DNA of 64,000 nt from Struthio camelus (GCF_040807025.1 NC_090943.1:141756764-141820763); one strand, 5' to 3'. Shown: positions 48,900 to 60,084, counted from the first letter of the stretch. Notes: a model not told the origin generated them from the letters alone. A program made the numbers and translations.

Positions 48900-49145
48900 C
48901 CGTTGGGAGCTAACGGCCGTGCCACGCCACTAACGGCTGCGCGCGCGGCCCCCTTAGGGCGGGCTGCTCGGCCGCCCGCCTCCCTCGCGCAGCCGTAACG
49001 GCCTCTCCGCGCAACACCCGCGGCGGGGGACCCGCGACCGAGCTGCCGCCGGTTGGGGCTCGCTGCTCCGCCGCCCCCGGCGCGGCCCGGCCCGGCGCGG
49101 CGCGGCGCGGACACCGCGCGGTGGCGCTGGCGCCGTGCACCGTTA
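48900..49145. promoter_or_regulatory. Cluster of five MYB-core (YAACGG) motifs
   Basis: TAACGG at 48911, 48931 and 48996 on the plus strand; CCGTTG at 48900 and CCGTTA at 49140 are minus-strand CAACGG and TAACGG. The MYB-family recognition core is YAAC[GT]G. Five in about 250 bp is dense for GC-rich DNA, where AAC is otherwise scarce. Confidence 0.4.
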
Positions 49146-49199
49146 GCGGCCTGGCGCGTCCCTGAGCGAGGCTCCGCCGCCGCCGCCCCCGGCCCGGCC

Positions 49200-49386
49200 C
49201 TTCCTACCCCTCCCTCCCTGCCTCCTTCCCCGGATTTTTTCTCCCTCCTGTTTTAAAAACAGTGGCCGTCCGCCGCCGGGCGAGAGGCACTGACTGCGGT
49301 GTTGCCGGCACGGCCGTGCTTCCCGGTGTGCAGCTAGGCAGCTCCCCCCACCATCTGCCCCTTTCCGCTTGGTTGGAGCAGTGAGG
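49200..49386 (+). other. Candidate non-coding first exon from CpG island 2
   Basis: The island's right edge ends at GCAGTGAG|GTAAAA (donor GT at 49387), with an alternative AAAAAG|GTAGGT (donor at 49412). The sequence up to it has no sustained ATG-initiated frame, so 5' UTR or lncRNA exon is the best guess. The left boundary is arbitrary; the start could lie anywhere in 49050-49260. A 3' splice-like site follows at 49915. Confidence 0.3.
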
Positions 49387-49445
49387 TAAAAAACCGCCCG
49401 GGTTTAAAAAGGTAGGTCGATTCCCAAGCACACTGGTTCAAGCCC

Positions 49446-49502
49446 TAAAAAAAAAAAAAAAAAGCAAACAAAACAAACAAACAAAAGAACAACAAAAAAA
49501 CA
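49446..49502 (+). repeat. A-rich low-complexity tract
   Basis: Run of 17 or so A followed by CAAA/CAAAA units. It could be an old poly(A) tail of a retro-inserted sequence, but no recognisable body precedes it (upstream is the CpG island). Confidence 0.8.
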
Positions 49503-49664
49503 CCCATCGTTGCTGTTCGTTCTTAGAAATAGTCTTACCAGGTGGGAAACATGCCCTCCTCCCGCTTTTGCTCTGTTTGGCTTTGTTGGTGGGTAATGCT
49601 TCAGCGTGCTCAGATTTTCAGGGCCTCGACGTGTATTTACTGCTGTCATGAAAAGGTTGTTACT

Positions 49665-49716
49665 GCGTACTTAGTTAAGCGTGTGCTTAAGTCTGTTATT
49701 GGAATAAAGCCCTGAG
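49665..49716. repeat. Relic of amniote dispersed repeat
   Basis: TTAGTTAAGCGTGTGCTTAA, then GTCTGTTATTGGAATAAAGCCC, resembles the segment GCATGTGCTTAAGTCTTTGCTGGATTGGGGCC of the GAAGTCAATGG-type dispersed repeat. Confidence 0.4.
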
Positions 49717-49880
49717 GAAGCGGGGTGGCGGGGGGAGCAGAGACGTGGACACACACAGGTGGCCAGTGCTTGAGGAGAAATATTCATCGCATCAAATCAG
49801 GTGTGGGCAAAAAGAGAATAAACGCTTTTTGTAAAACATCAGTAAAACTGAACAATCTTCAAGTATAGGTTGTCTTCAGA

Positions 49881-49885
<5 letters not shown>

Positions 49886-49911
<26 letters not shown>
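49886..49911 (+). repeat. T26 homopolymer, doubling as polypyrimidine tract
   Basis: Twenty-six T followed directly by GCAG|GTCTC, a textbook 3' splice-site arrangement. The next donor-like GTAAGA starts at 49930, which would leave a 14-nt exon (49916-49929). Confidence 0.85.
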
Positions 49912-49934
49912 GCAGGTCTCAGTCTCCTGGTAAG

Positions 49935-52160
49935 AAAGGAAGTATAAAGGAGAAAGAATCACTCTGTGTTGGGCCTTCTCTTGTACTCTTCCTTATGCAT
50001 CTCTTACTGACCAACGTCGGTGGCAGGATATTGGGCTAAGCAGATAGTCATTGTGAGCCTGTGTGGATCTTCTGTGTTCCTTCCACGAAAGTAGACGGGA
50101 TACTTCCCCAAAATAAATACCTCTCTACTGGGTGTGGAATATTTCAGTCCTCTTGCTCCTGTTTTGTTCTGAAATAATTTCTATGGCAAATGCTCACCAT
50201 AAAAGTATTTAGAGATTTGCCTGAGTAGTAACTGACTAAACAAATTTAAGGTTTTGGCCCTCATTTTTTGTATGTCTAAGATCACTTAACTAATTCATAT
50301 TCCTGCGTCTTTCTCATCATACACTGCAGTTAGACACTTGAAAAAGTTTAAGGTGCTCAGAGGGAGGCCTTCTGGCACAGCCTTTTTCAAGAAACTATTA
50401 CGAGACAATAAGAAGCATAATCATTAACTACCTAACAGTGATGTCAGACCTTCTGTTCTTTTGAGTTAATGTGTGATTTAATCACCACAAATGGAGGTTT
50501 TCAGTGTGGCCTTTTACTGGGATTAAGTATTGGTTGCATTTTGACATCCAAGAAAACTTCAAATAAATACAGCAATCTATATGTGTAATATGGTAGTTGT
50601 GACAACTGGAAATTGAGAAAGATACTGCTAATTATACGTATTGCAAATGGTTAACGTAGATTATCTGATACGTTGCATATTTCACTGATTAAAACAGCAC
50701 TAGTTAAGAAAACTCTTGCTAACTGAAATCTTACTTTCTTATCTTTAGATCTAGAGAGAAATTAAAAATGAAATGTATGTTTTGTATTGCAAATGTAGAA
50801 CAGCTGGCCGGTGTTTTTGGCGTGATATATGTGTGCACACCACAAAGCAGCCAAAATCAGCACAAAGCCCATGGTTACACACATTGCATACTAACAGTGA
50901 ACCACAGAACCCTTTATGCTGTGACTCTATGGCCACTGAAAATGATTGGGTTTTATCGTGTAGTTTCCTTTATTTAGTCTACGCTAACTAAAAGTATCCT
51001 CTGTTAATGGACGTTGATTTGTCTTGTTAGCAGCACTCCACAGATAACAAGAATCTAAACTTTGCTAAATTCATCTTGCTTGTTGCTATTTTTGTTTATT
51101 TCAAAATGTGGTTGATTAGTGCTTGTGGAACTCTCAGTCCTGGAGACTGAAGTGAGCTCTTTAGCCACTGACACTGCATTGCCCAGCTGCTGGCCCCGCA
51201 GCTGCCTTGCCTCTGACCTGCTGGCCCCGGGGTGCGGGGGTGAGAGCACAGCTCACTGCTCTATCTTTGCTACTGTGGCTAATTGTGTGGTAGAAAGCCA
51301 GTAGGACTTACAGCAAAAGCATCTAGATTTGTGATTTTCAGACATATAATAACTTGTGGTCACTTTTGACAAGGATCAGAGGTGAAGCAGTTGACCCAGA
51401 GTTGAAAGGTAATGCATCCTATTACCAGTGCTCATCTGACTACTGCCTTACAAGCCTCCCCTTACACTTACTAGGGGAAAGCAGATGTCTTATTAGCTGC
51501 CGTGCTTAAATGGCTTTTGTCATCATGTCAACTTTGAGATGAAATAGGGGTAGGTGGGGAAACAATGACCAGAAAAGAACTGCTAGACGTTTTAAATAGA
51601 GTGAAGAAAGACACAAGTGTTCAGAAAAAGCAAAATACAAAAATGCACAGAGATATGTTTTCTAGCTTTGTGGACAATGGAAGAATCAGCCTTGCATCCA
51701 GTTATCACAAAATTTTGTGATACTTTAATAGGAGACATGCTTCTAGTGAGGATGGACTAAAGTAAACAAGCTGCAGAAAAGTTTGTTGTAATGCTCAGTG
51801 GCCATCTCTCTTTTCCATTCGTGAAATGCATTGCATCAGCATGTCTTAGCTGACAGGTAACCTACCATCTCTCCCAACCTACCCTCTCTCCCAACATCTA
51901 ATTTGATGCTGTAGAAATGTGGGCACTCAGGCAGACCTCCCACTTGCCAGCCTGAGAAAATGATGTTCTTCATATAACTGAAAAACACACTTAAACTCAA
52001 GGTTAACCAGGAGTCAAGTCACTAGGGCTGGGATAAAACCACTGAGCCCTCTTCTCTGTCCATGAGAAGGAGGACAGGTAAACACAGGCAGACACCAAAC
52101 TAGTTTTAAGCTCTTTTGGTGCTGAATGTATTTCAAAGCCGAGGAGGAGTGAGCCAAGCT
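49935..52160. other. Non-coding stretch
   Basis: AT-rich unique sequence with no recognised exon, repeat family or RNA gene. Open frames 50751-50991 overlap on both strands and are short. Confidence 0.4.
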
Positions 52161-52164
52161 CACT

Positions 52165-52515
52165 GCACAGCATCAGGGTGCAGCAGGGGCCAGTAGTTCC
52201 ACGAGGGGGACAAGCTGGGAGCAGGGGCTACCCAGTGCAGGCCCTGTCCCCAAGGCTGCTGAGCATAGCAGCAGAGCTGGGGACTGGTAATGGCCCTGGG
52301 CATGGCCAGGAATGGACCAGGGCCAAGTCCAGCCAGGGAGTCCCATCAGGAACAAAAGGAAACGGGGCCAGAGACAGGGCTGGAGGCGGGTGTGCCTGCA
52401 GCATGGCTCAGCCCAGGACGGGGTGCCCCAGGCTGGGCTGAACTGGGATGCTGGGGCCTGGGCAAGGGTGGGGGGGACTCCCTGGGGGAGGCAGCTTAGC
52501 ACCAATAAGGCCTAT
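52165..52515. other. G-rich, CpG-poor block of unknown nature
   Basis: About 350 bp of GGG/CCC/CAGG/GGCTGG-rich sequence with few CG dinucleotides, giving overlapping open frames on both strands (for example 52173-52505 minus, 52178-52441 plus). Depletion of CG argues for methylated, non-promoter DNA. It may be a decayed GC-rich repeat or a minisatellite-derived block; I recognise no family. Confidence 0.4.
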
Positions 52516-52889
52516 TTGTGCCCTCAGGGCCCTGCCACGGGAGCTGGAGAAACTTAAGTTTGCTTCCCCAGCTCTCTAGTACCTACTACTAGCCATATTG
52601 CAATACATTCCTTTGAAATAACCTCAGGCTCTCGTCCCTGCTCTGTTGCTCCTCGGATGTGACAGCAGCATGCTTTTCACCAAATCTGTGCTGATTTGGG
52701 AGGAAATAAGGCCAGCGGACTAATCCTGTGGAACTGTTCTTCCACAGAAATGCTGTCAGGGTGATGCAAACAGGCCTGAGTATAACTGAGACTGCCACGT
52801 GCCGAGTTTTACCACCCAAGAAGTTGCTGTGTTCATGCTGTTACATATTAGAGAGGAGAGGTTTGCTGTCTGTTGGATTGGTTGTTCAT

Positions 52890-53490
52890 CTGGCTGCAGA
52901 AAGGGAGGTTTCTCTTGGAAGAGAAAATGTCAGATGGAAGGAAGTTAGTGATGGTGTTCCTCTGGGGTCAGACTTAACACTGGCCTTGTTCTGTTTTTTC
53001 ATTAGTGATAGAAGTATAGGGAAGGAGGTAAGTAAATACATTGTTGACACCAGATTGGGAGGCATGGCCAACAGAAAATGGACTAGAATATTATGCAAAA
53101 GCATAAAGAAAAATGAGCATGAGGATCAGTGTGATAGAAATGGAAAAACAATCAATAGGAAAGAGTCTCCCTGTTTTGGGATTAATCATGGGAATTTCTT
53201 TGAGTTCTTCAGTTGTGAATGACAGAGGAGGAGTAAGTCTTGATTTTATTAGTCATGATAAGATGACAATGAGCCACTAAGGTGTGTTGACTGTGAAGAA
53301 AAAAAGTTGATCACAAAATCTATTAGGCCAGGTATTTCCTACAAAGGCAGGAGGTATTAATGCTCTCATAACTCTCTGGTGAGATCTCACCTCTCCTACT
53401 TTATACTGGTCGCTATTTGTCAGGAGAAACTTGTTCAGCCAGGAACAGAGATAAAGATGATGATTAGAGGCAGTCATTCTCTTATAAGAG
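52890..53490 (+). mobile_element. CR1 LINE 3' part, sense orientation
   Basis: The frame around 52915-53100 still reads VRWKEVSDGVPLGSDL, then YIVDTRLGGMANRKW, which aligns with the CR1 reverse transcriptase blocks WKEVTSGVPQGSVLGP and KFADDTKLGGVAN. The catalytic ADD is degraded to IVD. Downstream, CAATGAGCCACTAAGGTGTG, TTGATCACAAAATCTATTAG and GCCAGGTATTTCC, then CTCTGGTGAGATCTCACCTC follow the CR1 consensus order (ATGAGCCATCAATGTG..., GCATCAGGCGAGGTATTTCC, CACTGGTGAGACCTCATCTG). Frameshifts and premature stops make it inactive. The 3' end near 53490 lacks a clear terminal octamer. Confidence 0.85.
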
Positions 53491-53494
53491 CATA

Positions 53495-54385
53495 CTTATA
53501 CCAATAACTAACTCAGCAGAACTAAAGACTGAGAGCTTATAAGATCTCTCGTTATAAGTAATTCAGAAGAGTCAGCAGCAGGAAAGGAAAAGGGCTATTT
53601 AAGTTAAGCTAAAGAGCAATTTTGGCGTAAGAATGAATGGTGTGAGAGGGTGTGGGAATCCTACAGTGCCAGAGAAGGAGCTAAAGGAAGTGACAAACTC
53701 CATTAACCTTCTTGGCTGTCCTTGGCTATGAGCTGAATAAACAGGCTTAGCTGCAGAGAGCTTGGTTAGCTTTAAAAGGGACTGGTAAGTTAATGGCAGA
53801 AGTTTGAGAGAGAGAGTTAAATTCTCGTTAGCTAGGGGCTCTGGACTAGGGTAGTTAGCAAATAAGGTAGGTTGATGTTTGCTTTTCTAATATGGTATCA
53901 CTATTTAGAGAGCCTGAGAAGTCTGGGAGGTTGAAAAAGATGGAACTCAGTTTGGCCTGTGCAGAAGAGTAAGGTAATAAAATGGAAGCAGAAGTTGGCA
54001 GTAAGCACTGAATGGAGTCAAAATGTCCTTCTTTGGGTCTAGGCCCTTCTCTCCTGGTGCCCTGGTGAATGAATGATGGAAAGAGTGGGGGGAAAAAAAA
54101 GATGAAATGAACTTGTACATTGAGAGATAGCAAGGAAGACGTGCTTTCCAATTACGCTTTCAAGTTTAAAGTTATTATAGTCACAGTAAGTTCAGCTATT
54201 GATATCTTCAGGCATATATGAGCTTGAATTCTGTAATTATTCCTGTCAAGAACTACCTGGGCCAAATACTCCACTGTGAGAGTATGGGCTGCTTTGTATC
54301 ATAGCATAAAGGGCAACATATACTCTTCAATCTCTGTACTATCTACAGTTGCACTCACTTCCGGAGGAACCATTCCCTTTCCTTT
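53495..54385. other. Non-coding stretch
   Basis: Unique purine-rich sequence between a CR1 and a candidate exon. Nothing recognised. Confidence 0.4.
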
Positions 54386-54392
54386 TTTTCAG

Positions 54393-54505
54393 CTAGCAAA
54401 GTAAATGAAGAAGATTTTAGTGACACCAAGTGCAAGTGTGTGTGTGGTGGAGAATCTTTCACCTGTCCAAGATCTGGTGATCTGAAACTGTGAAACTGTT
54501 AAAAG
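54393..54505 (+). other. Candidate exon or decayed gene fragment with Cys-rich peptide
   Basis: Seen: acceptor CCTTTTTTTCAG ending at 54392, and donor-like AAAAG|GTAGGC at 54506. In frame 3 it reads SKVNEEDFSDTKCKCVC before diverging and stopping at a TGA. The DFxDxKCKCxC spacing recalls the segment after the signal peptide in the TMEM9 family (FEDVRCKCIC), but the following residues do not match. It is either a chance match, a degenerate exon copy or a terminal exon; I favour chance or relic. Confidence 0.2.
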
Positions 54506-54517
54506 GTAGGCCAAAGT

Positions 54518-55148
54518 AACCTAACCTGTGCCGTCTTTAAGTGGTACTGTAATGCGTCTTGTGTGTGTCTTAACTGCTTTTTGAACTGTTCCAGACAATA
54601 TCTTTACTTCCCGAAGGGCCCCCCAGGTATGCTCCACAGAAAGAACACCAAATATATAAGTTTTTTCAATCTTTCCACCATTATGTACACAATACTCTTC
54701 AGGATGATGAGGAGTGCTCATCCCTCTACCAACAGCACAGGCTGCATGCCGCAGTGCCATGAGGAGTGTAATCCAGTGGATCCCTTTTTCTCTTCTGATT
54801 CCCCAGTTGGGGATGTTTGCCAGGGCTTGCACCACCTCGGCACGCAGGGGAACATCTCGCAGTCACAGCTCGAGCGAGCTGTTGCAGCTGAGCCTCCCAC
54901 CACTTACTCCAGGTAACTCAGCACAGCGAATGCAGCGATAACATTGGCAGGTAAATCCCAGGGGCAGTTACCAGTTTTAGGAGGCCGAAATTTGACCATA
55001 TTCCTTCATCACTGCCTGGTTTGCAAAAATTTGAGGTTTGCTGCAGTATAGGTGCTGTAAAGGCATAAGACACAGGCAGACGCTTTTTCTCTTTGTTAAT
55101 GAAGAGGTTCTTTTTTTCTTTGACTAATCTGAGAAAGTGCAGGTCCAC
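54518..55148 (-). other. Unexplained open-frame region, minus strand
   Basis: Two overlapping or adjoining minus-strand frames: 54918-55148 (MDLHFLRLVKEKKNLF...) and 54521-54835, whose true left extension begins near 54839 (EVVQALANIPNWGIRREKG...). Joining them would require a frameshift. The plus strand is also open over 54563-54916 (117 codons). Residue composition (W, H, C, balanced charged residues) is more protein-like than other frames here, suggesting a decayed coding sequence such as a pseudogene or retroelement piece. No family is recognised, and the microsatellite at 55266 lies on its upstream side. Confidence 0.25.
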
Positions 55149-55265
55149 CGACTGTGTCAGCTGTTCCCCACAATTGCTGTGTTATGTACCTGCTGCTCTG
55201 TGTGGGAAGTAGGGATTCCAAGTATTAAAGGCCCAGAAAGAAACAGATACTTCCTGGTAATGCTC

Positions 55266-55358
55266 TTTTCTTTTCTTTTCTTTTCTTTTCTTTTCTTTTC
55301 TTTTCTTTTCTTTTCTTTTCTTTTCTTTTCTTTTCTTTTCTTTTCTTTTCTTTTCTTT
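55266..55358 (+). repeat. (TTTTC)18 microsatellite
   Basis: Eighteen perfect TTTTC units (55266-55355) plus TTT. Length without interruptions implies high mutability. Open frames of Lys-Arg-Lys-Glu type on the minus strand are artefacts of the repeat. Confidence 0.97.
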
Positions 55359-56125
55359 GTGCACATTCATGTTTACACTAGAAAATCAAAAGTCAAAGGG
55401 CAAGACCTAGCGTAAAAGTTCATGCATTAAATCACAGGAAGGCAGTAACTATCTTGGCACCTCTGGCTGCCTTCTGAAAGTGAATACTTGCTCTCACTTA
55501 ACACTACCAGCCTGAGTACAAGATGTCGCTGTTGAAGATTAGCTTGGTATGTTGACATGGAAGATGTCCTAACATAGTAAGACAGGATGGGGGAGTGACA
55601 GCAAGTGATCAAGGACAATCCGCCCTAGTGAATGAGTATTAAAGGTTGATGGAGAAGCATGAACTTGGGGGGTGGAGGGAGTTTGAAGAAACACTGATAG
55701 AGGTTAAGAAAATGTCCTTTTTAAGAAGAGAGAGGCAGAGGAACATTAAACAGGTAATGACAAAGTAAATGGAGGAAAGCTACTGCACAGTGCAGCTGCA
55801 TGACAATCAGGAGATGTGACACATGTATTCACTAGCTATTTGCAGTGATCAGACCAGGGACTTGGATCATGATGGCATCTGAGCACACAACAATAAAAGG
55901 AGATTTCCCAGGTAGTTGTAGGCATGATCCAAAATGAACTACCTGCAACTTTGTGGCCAGGTTGTAATGTGATACCATGGTATGCCAAATAAAATACTCA
56001 GGAGTTCACAGGCGTGTGCTGCACTCTATATTTCTACTCCATGGGAAGCTGAGGAAGTACATTTAAACATGAATAATCATGTCAAAATCAGGGTCTGTAG
56101 ACCTCCTCTTCTTAGGGACAAATCA

Positions 56126-56160
56126 CTTCCATTGAGATCAGTGGGACCTAGTCATAAGAG
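56126..56160. repeat. Relic of amniote dispersed repeat
   Basis: TTCCATTGAGATCAGTGGGA then CCTAGTCATAAG resembles CATTGAAGTCAGTGGGACTTAAGCAT of the same dispersed repeat type. Confidence 0.35.
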
Positions 56161-59013
56161 GTCTGAACGGAAATCCTTCAAAAAGTCCCTAGTCCTTCTA
56201 TTTGCTTCAGCTGTGTTTTGTTTAGTTTTCTGAGTCAGAAGAAGAGGATCACTGGTACTTAATGTTTGGAGAGAAGTTGTATTTGTATTTCTATTAGCAT
56301 TAAAAATTGCATCCTGCTTTATGGACTATGAAGGACTAAGACAAACTTGTTGATGCCGTTGTAAAATAGCCCTGCCAGTACTTTGACATGAAAGTAGGCT
56401 GCCCAAGAAGCAGCCTACTGTATCCTCTCATCTGTACCATCATATTACAGTAGAGCCTGGCAAATTTAATTACAGCACAGTATTCTGTTTTCTCCCAAAG
56501 AGAAGAGAAATTTGTTTGCCTCTTGCCCTGGGCTTTCACATGTTGTTTAGAAAGCTCATATGTACCAGCATGGGCTGGGTGAGAGCTCTGCAAATGCAGG
56601 CCAGCTGCCAGGAAAGCTGCCTCCAGCTTTGCTGCTCTCATTCCTGAGCTGTCAGCTCTGCTCTTCCAGGGAGCATAGCTGCCGGGGGCAGTCAGAGCTG
56701 CACGACTCTGCTGCCCTGTTCTAATTACAGAACATTAGTTAGTAATACCTTTATTAAACATGTGCTGCTGACATGGCTTTTCCTAGTAACATGTAACAAT
56801 GTTATGTTTTTAACCTTAATGGTTCTAAGACAAACCTTAATGTTTCTAAGACATCAGCAGTGACTTAGCTGTATCAATTGGTGTTCCTGTTAGCAGTGCA
56901 GGTGGAAGGGTGGGAAAGAGCCGAAAGCTGTTCCAGAAGAAGGCCTGCATTGATAGAGCTTTTCCTGTGTGTGTGATCAGGGAATTGTCAGGATGCCAAC
57001 AATTCTGCTCCTTTTTCTAGCAAAAAACATTTTCTAGCAAAAGAGACTTATGATTTCTGTTCCAGTTGAAATGTTTCCACTGATTTCTCTTGGTTCCACT
57101 TGAAAACTAAGCTTTAGATCAGAGCATTTGGGCAACTGATTTTCTGGACAGGTTATTGATTCCTGGTGCTGTGGTTCATCTACAGAAACCTAAGAGAACA
57201 GCTGACAGATACCAGTGGCATGTCATCTATGAAAGGTGAACTTGACTTGAACATAGATTTCAGCTTGAAGAATCAAAGTTAACTGAAATGATTTAACTTC
57301 CTGGGCAGAGATTTTGTCTTTGTGATGACCAAAAACAAAAATATTGGAGGCACTAGCGAGAGCTTTTTCTGCCTTCAGAACTCCCATCAGTCCTCCAACT
57401 TTCAACCCTTTAATAGACCAACGTCCAACTTATGCCATCTACCCGTGGTCCCAAAATGAATAAAGCAGTTCCAGCTGGGAATACCTGTATTCCACAGCAG
57501 CACCTCACACCAGACATTGGGTACAGATTAGCATGAATCTTACAGTGGCCTCACATCTCCTGTATATTATCCAAGGCTGAAGAATACTCATATGATTAAA
57601 CACACTTTATAGTTTCTTTACATCATTATAACACAGAGTACCATGACCAGATTGCAGAATCTGCTCTGTATACTGTATAGAGCCCCAACCAACAATCATT
57701 TCTGTGCACAGTCTGCTGTGTGGGATTGTACCTCAATCACAAGTCAGGCTCAAAGTGTTTCTAGATAGTACTTTTTCTGATCCAAAGAATATTAAATTAA
57801 TATTTCAAATTAGTTAGAAAACAAGTTTGAATCCAATTAGAAGAGCAACATGGCCTGAACTGAAGGTGAGGATCACTATTCAACTTTTAGCATACAAAAA
57901 TGAGCTGACAGTTTCTGCTAAGACTCGCTGCACTTCATACAGAAATCACTGCTGAAAATCAGAAGACCAAATTACTTGTCTCTGTGTAGGTAATAAGTAC
58001 ATTTCATGATGGGCAGAAAACCTGTTAGGACATTTCCGGTTTCAGGAATTTGCAGCCTAAGGAATTAACAGAGGCATAAAATGAATGAGCTTGGACAGGA
58101 TAAGAAACTCAAGTTACTTTTATCATTATTAATGCAATGTGATGGGCTCTCCCAGTTTGCTGAAGCTTTTTATTAACCAGGATTGATTCTTCATGGGTCA
58201 AAACTGCTTTGACTGCTCCAGTCTTAGCAATTGGATTGGATAGTGGAGTATTTTTTTTAGAATGAAAAATCTGAATTCAGATAGTCCAGGGTCAGTGCAG
58301 CTACTTGCTTTCCAATCTTGACTTTCAGTATGTCAGGTAGGGACTTCTCAGGGATGTAAGACAGACCACACTGTGTCTAGGCTATCCCTTTTGCTTAAGA
58401 AGGAAGAAGTTCCTCAGGACTGCTTTACTTACCTGGGGCATGCATGATCATAAGTGAGCACCAAGCCCTTGTCCAAGAAAGCTGTGTATGATCTGTTTGC
58501 CTTCTCACCAGCACTGAGCATAGGTCAGAGAGATCAGAGCGCAGCTTGTGACAGACACCTTATTTAACTTGTAGAAGCATGTTTAAGTTTATATGTATAC
58601 ATACATATGTTCAACCTAGGTTGTGATTTAAGCCTCTCTCTGATTTAAGGAGGGAGTGACTGTGAAGGCTCGTACTCCTCAGAGGTCACAGGCTGGATTC
58701 TGGTCACTCATGACACCCATGCAAGTGAGTATAAGGCTATACCAAGTCAGGTGCCTTGTGCTTTTTGGATATAGTGGAGACCACACAGAGACTGCAACTT
58801 ACCTTTTGTTTTATAGGGTGCAGTGGATGATCCCTTCTCCATAGCTTTGTTGTACAGAATAGAACAATTATTGGTTGATCTATTTTAGTGTCCTAACACA
58901 GTCTCAGACTGGGTGCTGAGACTTCATATGTGCAGAACACAAATGGATCCCTTTACCCCCAGCAGGTTTACAGTGTCAGGCTCCAATCTTACCAATAAAT
59001 GTAGTAGGCAGCC

Positions 59014-59095
59014 AACCCAGTGAAGTCAGTGAGGTAGCTCATATATTCACACCTATGAGTATGTGAGTGTGTTTGTAGGATCAGGGCCTTAATTC
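59014..59095 (+). repeat. Best-preserved relic of the amniote dispersed repeat
   Basis: CCAGTGAAGTCAGTGAGGTA, then TATTCACACCTATGAGTATG, then GTGTTTGTAGGATCAGGGCC. This follows the familiar order CATTGAAGTCAATGG, TACTCACATGAGTAAAG, GTGTTTGCAGGATCGGGGCC. I am sure of the pattern, less so of a family name. Confidence 0.6.
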
Positions 59096-60084
59096 CATTT
59101 TTTTCCCTTTCTTCCCACTCCCTAGATTACTGGGAGTCTTTCTGTGTGGCAGGCTGCTTTTTCTTGCACCATTTAGATGATAGCCTGAGCTATGCCTGAG
59201 TATCTGAGCACAGTGACTTCAAGTGAGCTCTGTGCAAACAGAGGGGCTATTTAGCTTTCCATGAAGGACCAGTGTCTCTTTGCTCTGTCCAAGTGGTTTT
59301 GACCATCTTCACAAGGAGCAGTGCTCCTCCTTAATTTCTAGCCTTTACTGGGGAAACCATTGATCTAACTGGCAGCTAAATTTATCAAATACTGATTAGA
59401 TGCACCTTTGCTGAAAAGATAAGTCTTTTTGATCATTCAGCATTGGGAATCTTGCATGGAATTCAATCCATATACTGTCTCTGAATGCAAAAATTTTTGC
59501 TGAGTTTCATTCTGAAGTATAAATAGTCTTTGACTATAATCGCTTTACGAATTTGAAGTCTTGGCTTTTCCATATGTAGACAAGATTTTTAAGTAAGGTA
59601 GGTTATCAAGATCAGAGTCTAGCAATGATTATGCTTTTGGTTATTTTCCTGCTTATAGCATGTAGCCTTTTTTTCTTCTCTTCCTTCCCTCCTCAAATGG
59701 ACTTGGTTCTCATGAACACCCTTTAATGATAAACGTTAATTGTTCTATCATGTATTGTTCAGTTATTAATGTAATTAATTATTTTTAAGCATTTTTCCCC
59801 TCTCTGGTTGGTATACCTTAACACTTAATTTTGTAATTTTTCTGCTGTTTTTTCCAACTTTATTGTAAATTGGATTATTGATTTTTGAATTAGAGAATAT
59901 AAATCCAACTTTATGAAAGTTAAAAGGAGAGATTTTTATAGCTTATTTGATATTTAGAGCTGCTAAACACAAGAGAATGGAAAATGCTTATAATTTCTTA
60001 AAGTTGGAGTTTAAAATTTCATTGAGTTAGAGGAAGCATTATAGAGGTTTACTTAATTTTCTGGAGCTATTCACACCAGATGAA

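Larger units (their letters stand above)
48640..49420. promoter_or_regulatory. CpG island 2, probable promoter
   Basis: A second sharp rise in CG density with GC boxes, CCGCCGCC runs and a pyrimidine-rich stretch near 49200. It has five YAACGG motifs and ends on the right with two splice-donor-like sites (49387, 49412). Plus-strand transcription is the better guess because the donors lie on the right edge. No coding frame with recognisable features is present; open frames are GC-driven. Confidence 0.8.
55370..60080. other. Non-coding stretch with old dispersed-repeat relics
   Basis: No exon recognised. Relics of the GAAGTCAATGG-type repeat are at 56126-56160 and 59014-59095. 58090-58210 and 59700-59990 are AT-rich unique blocks with many TTAAT cores. 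A small palindrome (TATGTATACATA) lies at about 58592. Confidence 0.45.

Noticed and set aside
48605..49256. Open frames in CpG island 2
   Set aside because: Same compositional artefact; no consistent start context or homology.
49446..49502. A-rich tract as the poly(A) tail of a processed pseudogene
   Set aside because: No gene-like body precedes it, and it is bounded by CpG-island sequence.
52728..53222. 164-codon frame as a host gene
   Set aside because: It is the decayed CR1 reverse transcriptase segment, already annotated as a mobile element.
55137..55415. Lys-Arg-Lys-Glu and Phe-Leu-Phe-Ser repeat peptides
   Set aside because: Direct translation of the (TTTTC)18 microsatellite.
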